Source: Bacteroidales bacterium
GTDB taxonomy: Bacteria > Bacteroidota > Bacteroidia > Bacteroidales > UBA7960
NCBI GenBank assembly: GCA_007128045.1
Contig: SKYG01000244.1
Location: 1-7,151, forward strand
DNA: 7,151 nt
Direction of reading: 5' to 3'
The notes below the pieces were generated by a model. That model ran no database searches. It was not told where the DNA came from and saw only the letters and a list, made by a program, of their open reading frames with translations. Positions 1 through 6,843 of this stretch are shown here, one piece after another (the stretch's first letter is position 1; each line of letters begins with the position of its first letter). Made by a program: the position numbers and the translations under genes.

Positions 1-661
1 CAGCCCAAAAATCCTGTTCGACCGTTTGATTGCCTTTTATGTGCAAAGAGGCTTGCCTGTGCCTATAGATGCCGGGAAGTTTCAACTGGGATTACGGGAA
101 CGTTTTATTGAGCGGGATGGCATGTTCTTTACCAACGAACAGGTGCAGGATTATGATCGTAAAAAGGCCGAAGTGCCCAATTTTCTGCAGCTCACCATTT
201 TTGTGGCCAGTGAGCAGGATGCCATTTACTGGTTGCGCAACATTTTGGGAAAAGAACCCAAAACGGAGCAGGACTTGCATCCTATGTGGATGAAGGAAGT
301 AGCCGGCAATATGCGTAAAGGAGATACACTGCCTGAGATGCGTACGATTCTAGAGGAAAACTTCCTGAAAAATGACAAAGGCCAATGGTACCTCCCTGAC
401 CCGGAAAACGAAGCCGACCTGGAGAAAATGCGTACCAAACGCCTGCTCAGGCAGTTTGAGATATACAAAACCGAAGCTTACAAACCCAAAACCAAAATCA
501 AAGAAGCCCGGGTAGAAGCCCTGCGTGCCGGTTTCAAGCAGTGCTATCAGGACAAGGACTTCAAGACCATCGTGCAGGTTGGCGACCGAATTCCTAATTA
601 CCTACTGATGGAAGATGAGGTGCTGTTGCAGTTTTATGATATTGCCAGTTCTAAGGTTTAG
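1..661 (+). CDS. pglXI: BREX type 3 DNA methyltransferase PglXI, C-terminal part (5' end outside window)
   Basis: The reading frame is open to the left edge (first full codon at base 2), so this is the last 219 residues of a larger protein; the TTG at 26 is not a real start. The catalytic methylase domain lies off the window. What is seen is the C-terminal extension I recognise from COG0863-type site-specific DNA methyltransferases of defence loci: LFDRLIAFYVQRG, then RDGMFFTNEQV and YDRKK, a tryptophan-containing block (AIYWLRNIL), WYLPDPENEADLEKMR, and near the end RVEALRAGFKQCYQDKDF followed by RIPNYLL and FYDIA. In type 3 BREX the methylase marks host DNA and is followed by brxHII, pglZ and brxA, exactly the genes seen downstream, which supports the name. 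No terminator-like hairpin follows the TAG at 659-661, so read-through into the next gene is possible. A related methylase from another defence system cannot be excluded without the N-terminal part. Confidence 0.75.
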   Translation, partial: SPKILFDRLIAFYVQRGLPVPIDAGKFQLGLRERFIERDGMFFTNEQVQDYDRKKAEVPNFLQLTIFVASEQDAIYWLRNILGKEPKTEQDLHPMWMKEVAGNMRKGDTLPEMRTILEENFLKNDKGQWYLPDPENEADLEKMRTKRLLRQFEIYKTEAYKPKTKIKEARVEALRAGFKQCYQDKDFKTIVQVGDRIPNYLLMEDEVLLQFYDIASSKV

Positions 662-694
662 TTGTTAATAATTGACAGCATTTACGATTTTTTC

Positions 695-725
695 TTGTTC
701 ACGTAACGTGAACATCGTATATTTG
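695..725 (+). promoter_or_regulatory. Bacteroidota-type promoter for the AbiEi-like gene
   Basis: TTG at 695-697 is followed after 20 bases by TATATTTG at 718-725, a full match to the Bacteroidota -7 consensus TAnnTTTG with a -33 TTG at acceptable spacing. Transcription would begin only a few bases after 725, at or next to the ATG at 733. The mRNA would then have almost no leader, and no Shine-Dalgarno sequence precedes the start. Motif matches are seen directly; the transcription start is inferred. Confidence 0.5.
696..714. promoter_or_regulatory. Perfect palindrome, probable operator inside the promoter
   Basis: TGTTCACGT (696-704), one central A (705), then ACGTGAACA (706-714): a perfect 9-base inverted repeat. 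It lies between the -33 and -7 elements, overlaps the -33 TTG, and is where a bound repressor would block RNA polymerase. A further half-site GTGAACA recurs at 725-731, 17 bases after the copy at 708-714, just before the start codon. Outer arms TACGAT (683-688) and ATCGTA (714-719) form a second, off-centre inverted repeat. AbiEi antitoxins are known to repress their own operons by binding inverted repeats, so the adjacent AbiEi-like protein is the likeliest ligand; this is inference. Confidence 0.6.
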
Positions 726-732
726 TGAACAA

Positions 733-1701
733 ATGGAACAGGAAATTATACATATCGCCATTGAGAATCTTTGTCAAACTACTGGCATTGTGGCATTTTG
801 GCGCGAAAAAGATCCGCTGGATGGTGTTTTAGACCTAACTGTCAATGGGCAGAAACACACATTTGTGTTGCTTGTAAAGCGAGAGGTCAGAATACATCAG
901 CTTCAACAGATTGAAGATTATTTTCACCGGTATGGAAACTTTTTGCTGGTGGCACAACGAATATTTCCGAAAATCAAAGAAGAGCTCAGGCAAAAAGAAG
1001 TTCCCTATTTAGAGGCCAACGGAAATATTTTCTTTAAAAAAGGACCGCTTTTTCTCTTGGTAGACACGCAAAAACCCATCAATATAGAAAAAAGCAGAGG
1101 AAACAGGGCTTTCACCAAGACTGGTTTGAAAGTTTTGTGTTATCTGTTGCAACACAAAGAAGCCATTAACCTTACCCAAAGAGAACTCGCAGAAAAAGCC
1201 GATGTAGGCTTGGGGAATATTCCCCAGATAATTGATGGATTGAAAGAGACCGGTTATTTGATTCCGCTGAATAACAAAACGTATGTCTGGGAAAACAGGA
1301 AGGGGCTGCTTGAGAGATGGACGGCAGAATACGGCACTGTTCTTCGACCCAAACTCAAAAAGGGAAGATACACCTATAAAGGCCAGTGGCAGGATGTAGC
1401 GTTCAATACCAGGCTTACTGTATGGGGAGGCGAGCCCGCAGCAGACATACTCACCAATCACTTAAGACCCGAAAAGTTTTTGATTTTCACCCGGGAAAAC
1501 CGAATGGATCTAATCAAAAACTATCAATTCATTCCGGACAATAATGGGGAAATAGAAGTGCTGGAAATGTTTTGGAAACAAGAGGAAAGGAAAACAGCTC
1601 CACCCATTCTGGTATATGCCGATTTGCTATTGGAAGGAGGAAAACGAAATAAGGAAACAGCTGACAGGATATTTCATGAACACATACAACCTAACCTATA
1701 A
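733..1701 (+). CDS. AbiEi-like winged-helix protein (type IV antitoxin / transcriptional regulator family)
   Basis: This 322-residue protein resembles the COG4861/AbiEi_2 family. Three regions are visible. Residues 1-115 look like a degenerate restriction-endonuclease fold (DGVLDL at 30-35, VLLVK at 45-49, LLVA at 71-74, then YLEANGN at 92-98). Residues about 127-180 form a winged helix-turn-helix (LTQRELAEKADVGLGNI at 147-163, GLKETGYLI at 169-177). Residues about 224-322 carry the family C-terminal signature GGEPAADILT (232-241), LRPEKF and LVYADLLLEG (293-302). Family members repress their own promoter and neutralise an AbiEii nucleotidyltransferase toxin encoded just downstream. Here no such toxin follows; the next large gene is the BREX helicase. 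The ATG at 733 sits directly behind a promoter and palindrome. The likely role is a DNA-binding regulator acting on 662-732; an active nuclease is unlikely because the glutamate expected in an ExK motif is leucine (L47). No signal peptide or membrane segment is seen. Confidence 0.8.
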   Translation: MEQEIIHIAIENLCQTTGIVAFWREKDPLDGVLDLTVNGQKHTFVLLVKREVRIHQLQQIEDYFHRYGNFLLVAQRIFPKIKEELRQKEVPYLEANGNIFFKKGPLFLLVDTQKPINIEKSRGNRAFTKTGLKVLCYLLQHKEAINLTQRELAEKADVGLGNIPQIIDGLKETGYLIPLNNKTYVWENRKGLLERWTAEYGTVLRPKLKKGRYTYKGQWQDVAFNTRLTVWGGEPAADILTNHLRPEKFLIFTRENRMDLIKNYQFIPDNNGEIEVLEMFWKQEERKTAPPILVYADLLLEGGKRNKETADRIFHEHIQPNL

Positions 1702-1807
1702 GGAGCTTTCAATCAAAGTCTGCAAGGCAAGGAAATTAGATGCAGACATAGAGTATGCCTTTGCACTTCTCAATGCTTTTTATAAAGGAATAACGCATGA
1801 GGTATAA
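1676..1807 (+). CDS. Possible small hypothetical protein (43 aa) overlapping both neighbours
   Basis: ATG at 1676 opens 43 codons ending at TAA 1805-1807. It overlaps the end of the AbiEi-like gene by 26 bases and the start of the helicase gene by 11 bases, and it fills the whole gap between them, as expected for a translationally coupled operon gene. AGGA at 1666-1669 lies six bases before the ATG and could serve as a weak ribosome binding site. The predicted peptide (starting MNTYNLTYKELSIKV, ending YKGITHEV) is mixed and probably helical, without a signal peptide or membrane segment. It occupies the position of an AbiEii toxin but shows no nucleotidyltransferase motif. I do not recognise it. 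It could be a real small protein, the N-terminal remnant of a lost partner gene, or a chance ORF that only keeps ribosomes moving toward brxHII. A longer in-frame start at 1616 lies inside the AbiEi-like gene and is less likely. Confidence 0.4.
   Translation: MNTYNLTYKELSIKVCKARKLDADIEYAFALLNAFYKGITHEV
1784..1790 (+). promoter_or_regulatory. Shine-Dalgarno-like site deciding the brxHII start
   Basis: AAAGGAA stands six bases before the ATG at 1797. An in-frame TAA at 1791-1793 means no earlier start is possible, so site and stop together fix the start. It is the clearest such site in the window, which is unusual for a presumed Bacteroidota genome; it overlaps the end of the 43-codon ORF and may aid coupled re-initiation. 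Confidence 0.4.
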
Positions 1808-4565
1808 AGGCAAAACATGTGAAGTAGTAGGTGAAAAGGAAGTATTCGGGCAGCGAATCGCCTGGATTCGCCTTATGGAAGACGGAAGCTTTCATGAAGT
1901 TCCTCTTGATGATCTGGAAAGGCCTAATGCTCAATACACACAACCCTATTTGCGTTTTATATCCATTGCTGCAAAAATAAAAGACGAAGTTGCACGCAAA
2001 AACATTCTGGCACCTTACGAAAGCAGTTTGATCCCATTGCCTCATCAAATCTTGGTTTTGGAAAAAGTGATGCAATCCAGCCAAAATCGATTTTTGCTCG
2101 CTGATGAGGTAGGGATGGGTAAAACAATAGAAACCGGATTGATACTAAAGGAGCTCAAAATCAGAAGCGATATCAAACGAATTTTAGCCATTGTTCCTAA
2201 ATCTGCAATGCTGCAGTGGCAAAGCGAGATGAAGGAGCACTTCAATGAGGTTTTTCACCTCTACGATTCAGAGATGATTACTTCCATGGCTCGCACCTTC
2301 GCCAACATCAATGCCGATGAAGAATACAATTTTTGGACACAACACAATCAAATCATCGTATCTACAGATGCGTTGAAGCCTCTTGAAAAAAGACAGGGTT
2401 GGTCGAAAGAGCGGGTAGATGAATACAACAAATATCGCATGGGAGCGGTTTTAGAAGCCGATTTTGATTTGGTGATTATAGATGAAGCTCATAAAATGGG
2501 AGGGGCAACTTCTACCATCTCCCGCTATATTCTTGCTCAGGAATTATGCAATTCTGTTTCCAACGTTTTATTACTTACTGCAACACCTCACAGAGGTAAG
2601 GCCGACCATTTCAGAAGAATTTTACAATTATTGGACCCGGATGCTTTTGCCGGTGAAGGATTACCCGAAATTGAAGAGCTGGAACCCTATGTGATCAGGA
2701 CTGAAAAACGGTTTGCTTTAGACTATGAGGGCAAAAAACTATTTAATATAAGACGAACACGTCGTTTTGATGTCTTTTTGGACGCCAGTAAGCATCAAAA
2801 ACAAATGTCCTTGTATGATGCGGTAACACAATATGTTCGCAAGGGATTCAACACTGCCAAAAAGAGCAGCAATAGCGCCACTGGGTTAATCATGGTTCTT
2901 TTTCAAAGATTGGTTAGCAGTTCTACTGCTGCTATTCTGTCTGCCATGCAAGGTCGCTTAGAACGTTTACAAGCCGGAGAAGAATCAAGCATGGAAGATT
3001 ATGCTCAGGAAGTTGATCATGATTTTGATGAAAATGCAGAGGAAATAGATTTTGAAGGCATCTATCAAAGTGATCCATCTGGCTTGGCCAATGAAGTAGA
3101 ATTGTTGTCAGGGCTTATGGATCGGGCAAAAGAATGTTTGGTGACGGAAACGGATGCCAAAGCAGATGCCCTTTTAAACAAAATAAAGGAATTACAACAA
3201 ATACAGTCCAATCAAGACTTAAAAGTATTGGTGTTTACAGAATTTAGAACCACGCAGAAAATGCTGGTGGATTATTGCAGAGGCAAGGGTTTTCCGGTTA
3301 CGTTTATTCATGGTGGACAAGATTTGGATGAGCGAAAAAGGGCCTTGGTGCACTTTAAAAATGAGGCCCAAATAATGGTTGCTACTGATGCAGCCGGAGA
3401 ATCATTGAATATGCAATTTTGTCATATTGTGTTCAACTACGACCTGCCCTGGAACCCCATGATGATCGAGCAACGCATAGGTCGTGTAGATAGAATTGGT
3501 CAAAAACATCAGGTTGAAGCCTTCAATATGCTTACCAACAACAGTATTGACCTCCGGGTGTATGAGGTCATAGAAGAAAAGTTAAATAACATCATTGACC
3601 AATTGGGAATTGACAAAACTTCAGATGTGTTGGATTCAGCCATAGACATAAAGAAAGTCAATAAACTTTATCTGCAGAGTTTGTTAGATCCCGAAAAATT
3701 TGAATTTGCCGGTGAACGATGGTTAAATGATATAAAAAGTAAATTGTGGGAGTACAAAAGTACCGAAGGAATTCTTCCACAAGTGGCTGAATATGAGATT
3801 GAATATAAAAAGGCAGCTGATGTAAAGCACAGCCCGCTCCCTTTTTGGTTGGAAACTTTGGTGCAGCAATACACTTTGGTGCACAATGGCTCATTTACAA
3901 AGAATCTTCTTGGATTTTCAGAAGTAAAAATCCAGGGTATAAACAGAATAATCACATTCGATGCTGAAGTTTCGCTGAGTAATCCGGGTATTGAGCACAT
4001 TACCCTGCAACACGACTGGATTAGAAAGCTATTGAATGATCTCGGAGAATTTGACCCATTAGATGGTGTTCCTGTAATTCAATCTGTTACAGGAGAAGAA
4101 ACACTCGGATTTTGGAGTTTATGGCAAATAAGTGCCAGAAATAAGTTAGAAAGCAAGGTTCAGTATCAATGTTTCTTTATGTCGGATAATGGGAAACAGT
4201 ATGCTGCCTATGCAAACGATATCTGGACCCGATTGATTAACGGGACCGGAAAATTTAAATTAGAAGGAACATTTAGCATGGATAATGCAAAAGCATATCA
4301 AAAAGAACTTGACCGGGCTCTGTTCCTTTCATTTCAAAATCTGGAAGCAGATTTGAGCATCAAGATAAAAGCCAGGAAAGACAACAGGATCAACTCTTTT
4401 AATTTTCAAAAATCAAGAATCGGTAAAATTGGAATTGAAAATATCCGTCGATCCAAGTTAAAAAGACTGGAACACGAACAACATGCCTGGTTAAAAGAAT
4501 TTGATTCAAATAGAAAAATTATTCCGGGAATTAAACAACTATTAATGATACGATTAAATGGCTAA
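1797..4565 (+). CDS. brxHII: BREX type 3 helicase BrxHII (SNF2/RapA-like, superfamily 2)
   Basis: The 922-residue protein is an ATP-dependent DNA helicase/translocase of COG0553 type. Motifs in order: Q-like motif LPHQ (81-84), Walker A DEVGMGKT (103-110), Walker B DEAH (229-232), motif III TATPH (261-265), start of the second RecA lobe at LVFTEF, motif V VATDAAGESLN (528-538), and motif VI QRIGRVDRIGQ (559-569), whose arginines are the expected finger residues. All catalytic residues are intact. A very acidic stretch at about 395-421 separates the two lobes, and roughly 300 residues after motif VI form a C-terminal domain with no motif I can name. In type 3 BREX it follows pglXI and precedes pglZ, as here apart from the inserted gene. 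The ATG at 1797 is the first possible start, behind an in-frame TAA at 1791. The gene overlaps pglZ by 8 bases, implying coupled translation. RapA and DISARM DrmD are similar helicases, but the pglZ and brxA neighbours favour BREX. Confidence 0.9.
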   Translation: MRYKGKTCEVVGEKEVFGQRIAWIRLMEDGSFHEVPLDDLERPNAQYTQPYLRFISIAAKIKDEVARKNILAPYESSLIPLPHQILVLEKVMQSSQNRFLLADEVGMGKTIETGLILKELKIRSDIKRILAIVPKSAMLQWQSEMKEHFNEVFHLYDSEMITSMARTFANINADEEYNFWTQHNQIIVSTDALKPLEKRQGWSKERVDEYNKYRMGAVLEADFDLVIIDEAHKMGGATSTISRYILAQELCNSVSNVLLLTATPHRGKADHFRRILQLLDPDAFAGEGLPEIEELEPYVIRTEKRFALDYEGKKLFNIRRTRRFDVFLDASKHQKQMSLYDAVTQYVRKGFNTAKKSSNSATGLIMVLFQRLVSSSTAAILSAMQGRLERLQAGEESSMEDYAQEVDHDFDENAEEIDFEGIYQSDPSGLANEVELLSGLMDRAKECLVTETDAKADALLNKIKELQQIQSNQDLKVLVFTEFRTTQKMLVDYCRGKGFPVTFIHGGQDLDERKRALVHFKNEAQIMVATDAAGESLNMQFCHIVFNYDLPWNPMMIEQRIGRVDRIGQKHQVEAFNMLTNNSIDLRVYEVIEEKLNNIIDQLGIDKTSDVLDSAIDIKKVNKLYLQSLLDPEKFEFAGERWLNDIKSKLWEYKSTEGILPQVAEYEIEYKKAADVKHSPLPFWLETLVQQYTLVHNGSFTKNLLGFSEVKIQGINRIITFDAEVSLSNPGIEHITLQHDWIRKLLNDLGEFDPLDGVPVIQSVTGEETLGFWSLWQISARNKLESKVQYQCFFMSDNGKQYAAYANDIWTRLINGTGKFKLEGTFSMDNAKAYQKELDRALFLSFQNLEADLSIKIKARKDNRINSFNFQKSRIGKIGIENIRRSKLKRLEHEQHAWLKEFDSNRKIIPGIKQLLMIRLNG

Positions 4566-6072
4566 AGGGCTCATCCATCATATAGCAGAAACCCTTAAAA
4601 CCTATTCATCCACGGTTTTCTTAGTGGAGAATAATGACCGTTTTTTATACAGAGGAGATGTGAAAAATGGCTTAAAGGTATTGGGTATAGAAATTAGCAA
4701 TGGGTCGAGTATAGAACAACGTATTAAGTTTGAAATGAGAGAGCCGGATGGGCTGCTCATTTTATTAAGCCAGGATAAATCCAACTATCTCGAAGATATC
4801 AAAAGACAAGCAGTAGCTATTGAATTCCGTATTGCCGATTATTTACAAGGTTATCATATCCCATCTGTAATTCAATTAGACCTTCCCATGCTTGATAAGC
4901 TTTTCAGCAATCAGCAATTGGTTAAGCTAAACAGGTATGATACCCTGCAATTCATCAAACTATTATCTAAAGAGAAGGGGCTTTCTTACAAGCTAGCTTT
5001 CAACATGGATAAATTTGTTTTAGAACTACATGCTTTGCTCAAGGAAGAAACAATCAATTGGTCTGTTGTCAGTAGATTAATTGCATCCGGGCTCTTAGAA
5101 ACCATAGGTGAGCCGCAGTTTGAAACCATGTTGAATGTCACAAACAAAGCCAATGAAATCTTTCAAGAATCCCTGCAAACCATTTACCATCAGACCAAAA
5201 ACTCAAGTGCTGTAAAAAAACCCAGAATTGTTTCTAAGATTCTGGATTATCTCAACTTCAACTTTCGGGACAATAAGATTGCACTTATCGTGGTAGATGG
5301 TATGGCATTCTGGCAATATGAGTTTTTGAGGAGTAGCTTGCCGGGCAAAAAAAATGAGGAAGTAATTTATTCATGGCTACCATCCATTACTCAATTATCA
5401 CGCCAAGCCATATTTCGGGGTGACATGCCAAAGACGGACTATAGGCAGGGACCGGTTAATGAAGAAAAACTTTGGAAAGAGTATTGGAAAGCAAAAGGGT
5501 GCAATGAATTTGAAATTATTTATCAGCATGAAAAAGTCGACCTGTCAAATCTAGGCTCAGTAAGCAAATTGGCTATCGTTTTCAAAGACCTCGATGAAAA
5601 GATGCACAGCTCCACAGATTATACTGACTTACTCATGTTGACAAAAAACTGGCTTGAACGCAGTAAGATTCTTCAGGTAGTTGAAAAGTTGCTACAAAAA
5701 GGATTCACCGTTTTCTTGACTTCAGATCACGGCAATGTACAGGCGAAGGGGTGGAGAGGTTTAAATGGTCGGGAAAAATTAGGAACAAATAAATCAGGGA
5801 GCAGAAGCGAAAGACATATTGAATACACAGAACAGTGGTTGTTCGATGAATTCATGGCGAATAATCCGGAACTTTTCAATGCAGTATTGAATGAAGAACA
5901 TACCATCTGCTTCAAAACAGATTTAAGCTTTTCGAATAAAGATACCTTGGTGACCCATGGCGGTGCACATCTTCTGGAAGTATTAATACCATTTATAGAG
6001 ATTAGAGATGAAATGAGCATGACAACAAATCTTGACACACATGATGATGTTCAACATGCGAATTCCATGTGA
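4558..6072 (+). CDS. pglZ: BREX protein PglZ (alkaline phosphatase superfamily)
   Basis: PglZ is the hallmark protein shared by BREX types, a metal-binding member of the alkaline phosphatase superfamily whose exact activity in defence is not settled. The core motifs are present: VVDGMAFWQ with metal-ligand candidate D247, PSITQLSRQAIFRG with nucleophile candidate T278, DEKMH (346-350), TSDHGN with D390 and H391, and THGGAHLLEVLIPF with H467 and E474. The first 230 residues are a largely helical region of the kind found before the PglZ domain. At 504 residues the protein is clearly shorter than type 1 PglZ proteins, which commonly exceed 800 residues, yet both termini of the domain are present, so it looks compact, not truncated. 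The start codon lies within the last codons of brxHII (8-base overlap) and no Shine-Dalgarno site is seen, so translation is probably coupled. It is followed 24 bases later by brxA. Confidence 0.9.
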   Translation: MAKGLIHHIAETLKTYSSTVFLVENNDRFLYRGDVKNGLKVLGIEISNGSSIEQRIKFEMREPDGLLILLSQDKSNYLEDIKRQAVAIEFRIADYLQGYHIPSVIQLDLPMLDKLFSNQQLVKLNRYDTLQFIKLLSKEKGLSYKLAFNMDKFVLELHALLKEETINWSVVSRLIASGLLETIGEPQFETMLNVTNKANEIFQESLQTIYHQTKNSSAVKKPRIVSKILDYLNFNFRDNKIALIVVDGMAFWQYEFLRSSLPGKKNEEVIYSWLPSITQLSRQAIFRGDMPKTDYRQGPVNEEKLWKEYWKAKGCNEFEIIYQHEKVDLSNLGSVSKLAIVFKDLDEKMHSSTDYTDLLMLTKNWLERSKILQVVEKLLQKGFTVFLTSDHGNVQAKGWRGLNGREKLGTNKSGSRSERHIEYTEQWLFDEFMANNPELFNAVLNEEHTICFKTDLSFSNKDTLVTHGGAHLLEVLIPFIEIRDEMSMTTNLDTHDDVQHANSM

Positions 6073-6096
6073 CCGCAATATAAAAATTATGAACAC

Positions 6097-6717
6097 ATGA
6101 ATTATAAACCAATAGACATAAACCAACGCATTCCATTGAACACATTATATGCGGGACTTGATAGTTTTTTAAATGGCAACTACAGTGAAGACTACATTCT
6201 GGAGCAATTGAGGTTGGAATTTAAAGGGGAAAACAGATTAAAAAAATCGCTGAGGATAGTAAGTAAAATTATTCTGCGAAACCCACTTAATGAGTTCATC
6301 TTAAATAATAAAGAGTCAATTAAGCAAGCAATTAAGAAAAAACATGACAGGGGTGTCATTATAATCGCCTTGCTGAACAGTTCTTTTGTTTTCTCCTTTG
6401 ATGCTTTGCAGTATCTGGGAAAATATCTAACTGTGCAGGATTTTGTTAACAGAGAAACCATTAACAAATCGCTTGCCAATCTATATGGTGGGAATAGAGC
6501 AACAGCAAATGCCATAGACAGTGTCATTCCTATGTTCATAGAAGCTGGTATGATTCATCGAGTTAAATTAGGTGTATATGAAAGAAACACGAGTTTGCAA
6601 ATTGTATCAGAGGTTACAAAGCAAATTTATATAGAATCGTTTAAATCAAACAGTGCTTTAGACGGCATACAAGAATATCAATTAAGAGATCCTTACTTTT
6701 TGTTTATAAATGACTAA
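6097..6717 (+). CDS. brxA: BREX protein BrxA (DUF1819-like)
   Basis: This 206-residue protein matches BrxA in length, position and pattern. BrxA proteins are small helical DNA-binding proteins needed for BREX function. Visible are an N-terminal helical region (LYAGLDSFLNGNYSEDYI, 17-34), the conserved basic stretch GENRLKKSLRIV (44-55) that resembles the R-x-K-x-x-R pattern of the family, a hydrophobic helix around 87-93 too short for a convincing membrane span, LTVQDFVN (111-118), and a helix-turn-helix-like part with GNRATANAIDSVIPMFIEAGMI (132-153, interrupted here by no gap). It closes the pglXI-brxHII-pglZ-brxA series, which is the strongest support for the name because BrxA sequences diverge widely. 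The ATG at 6097 overlaps the stop of a three-codon ORF at 6089-6100, and an in-frame upstream ATG is absent. The gene is visibly AT-rich (22 of 60 G+C in 6121-6180). No terminator follows. Confidence 0.8.
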   Translation: MNYKPIDINQRIPLNTLYAGLDSFLNGNYSEDYILEQLRLEFKGENRLKKSLRIVSKIILRNPLNEFILNNKESIKQAIKKKHDRGVIIIALLNSSFVFSFDALQYLGKYLTVQDFVNRETINKSLANLYGGNRATANAIDSVIPMFIEAGMIHRVKLGVYERNTSLQIVSEVTKQIYIESFKSNSALDGIQEYQLRDPYFLFIND

Positions 6718-6801
6718 CTAACCAATAATAACCAACACCCCAACCACACATATTGCCTTGCCGAACGAACCCCTTTCTTTTTGTCCTTTCCCCTTTCCTC
6801 C
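6718..6801. other. Intergenic spacer with strong strand bias
   Basis: After brxA the + strand has no G from 6718 to 6754. From 6770 to 6806 it is pyrimidine except for one G at 6783. Within that tract 6784-6799 is a perfect 16-base mirror repeat, TCCTTTCCCCTTTCCT. No ORF, terminator or full promoter consensus was found. The tract may simply be spacer or leader of the following gene. Confidence 0.6.
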
Positions 6802-6841
6802 CTTTTAGGTTGATTTGCAACAAACAAATTAACCTGAAAAG
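6802..6841. repeat. Long imperfect dyad / hairpin just before the RimK-like start
   Basis: AGGTTGATTTG (6807-6817) and CAAATTAACCT (6825-6835) pair around the 7-base loop CAACAAA, with all positions matching except one that would be a G-U pair in RNA. If G6836 bulges out, CTTTT (6802-6806) also pairs with AAAAG (6837-6841), giving about 16 pairs. It ends two bases before the ATG at 6844. No run of T follows on either strand, so it is not a standard intrinsic terminator; an operator or translation-controlling leader hairpin is more likely. Confidence 0.5.
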
Positions 6842-6843
6842 CA

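Noticed and set aside
26..28. TTG as the start of the first gene
   Set aside because: The same frame is open to the window edge and the upstream residues (SPKILFDR) continue the family pattern, so the gene begins outside the window.
672..677. TTGACA as a sigma70-type -35 box
   Set aside because: No matching -10 or TAnnTTTG element lies at a suitable distance, and the 695-725 pair fits Bacteroidota promoters far better.
1009..1461. 150-codon reverse-strand ORF
   Set aside because: It lies entirely antisense to the well-supported AbiEi-like gene and has no recognisable domain.
1676..6098. ATGAACACAT present at both 1676-1685 and 6089-6098
   Set aside because: A ten-base match between two AT-rich gene junctions is short and the flanks do not match; it is probably chance.
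1..6717. DISARM system (methylase plus SNF2-like helicase)
   Set aside because: The DISARM genes drmA, drmB and drmC are absent from the window, while pglZ and brxA follow the helicase in BREX type 3 order.
6781..6817. Promoter for the RimK-like gene (TTG at 6781 with TTGATTTG at 6810-6817)
   Set aside because: The spacing is too long and the -7 element deviates from TAnnTTTG; support is too weak to list.
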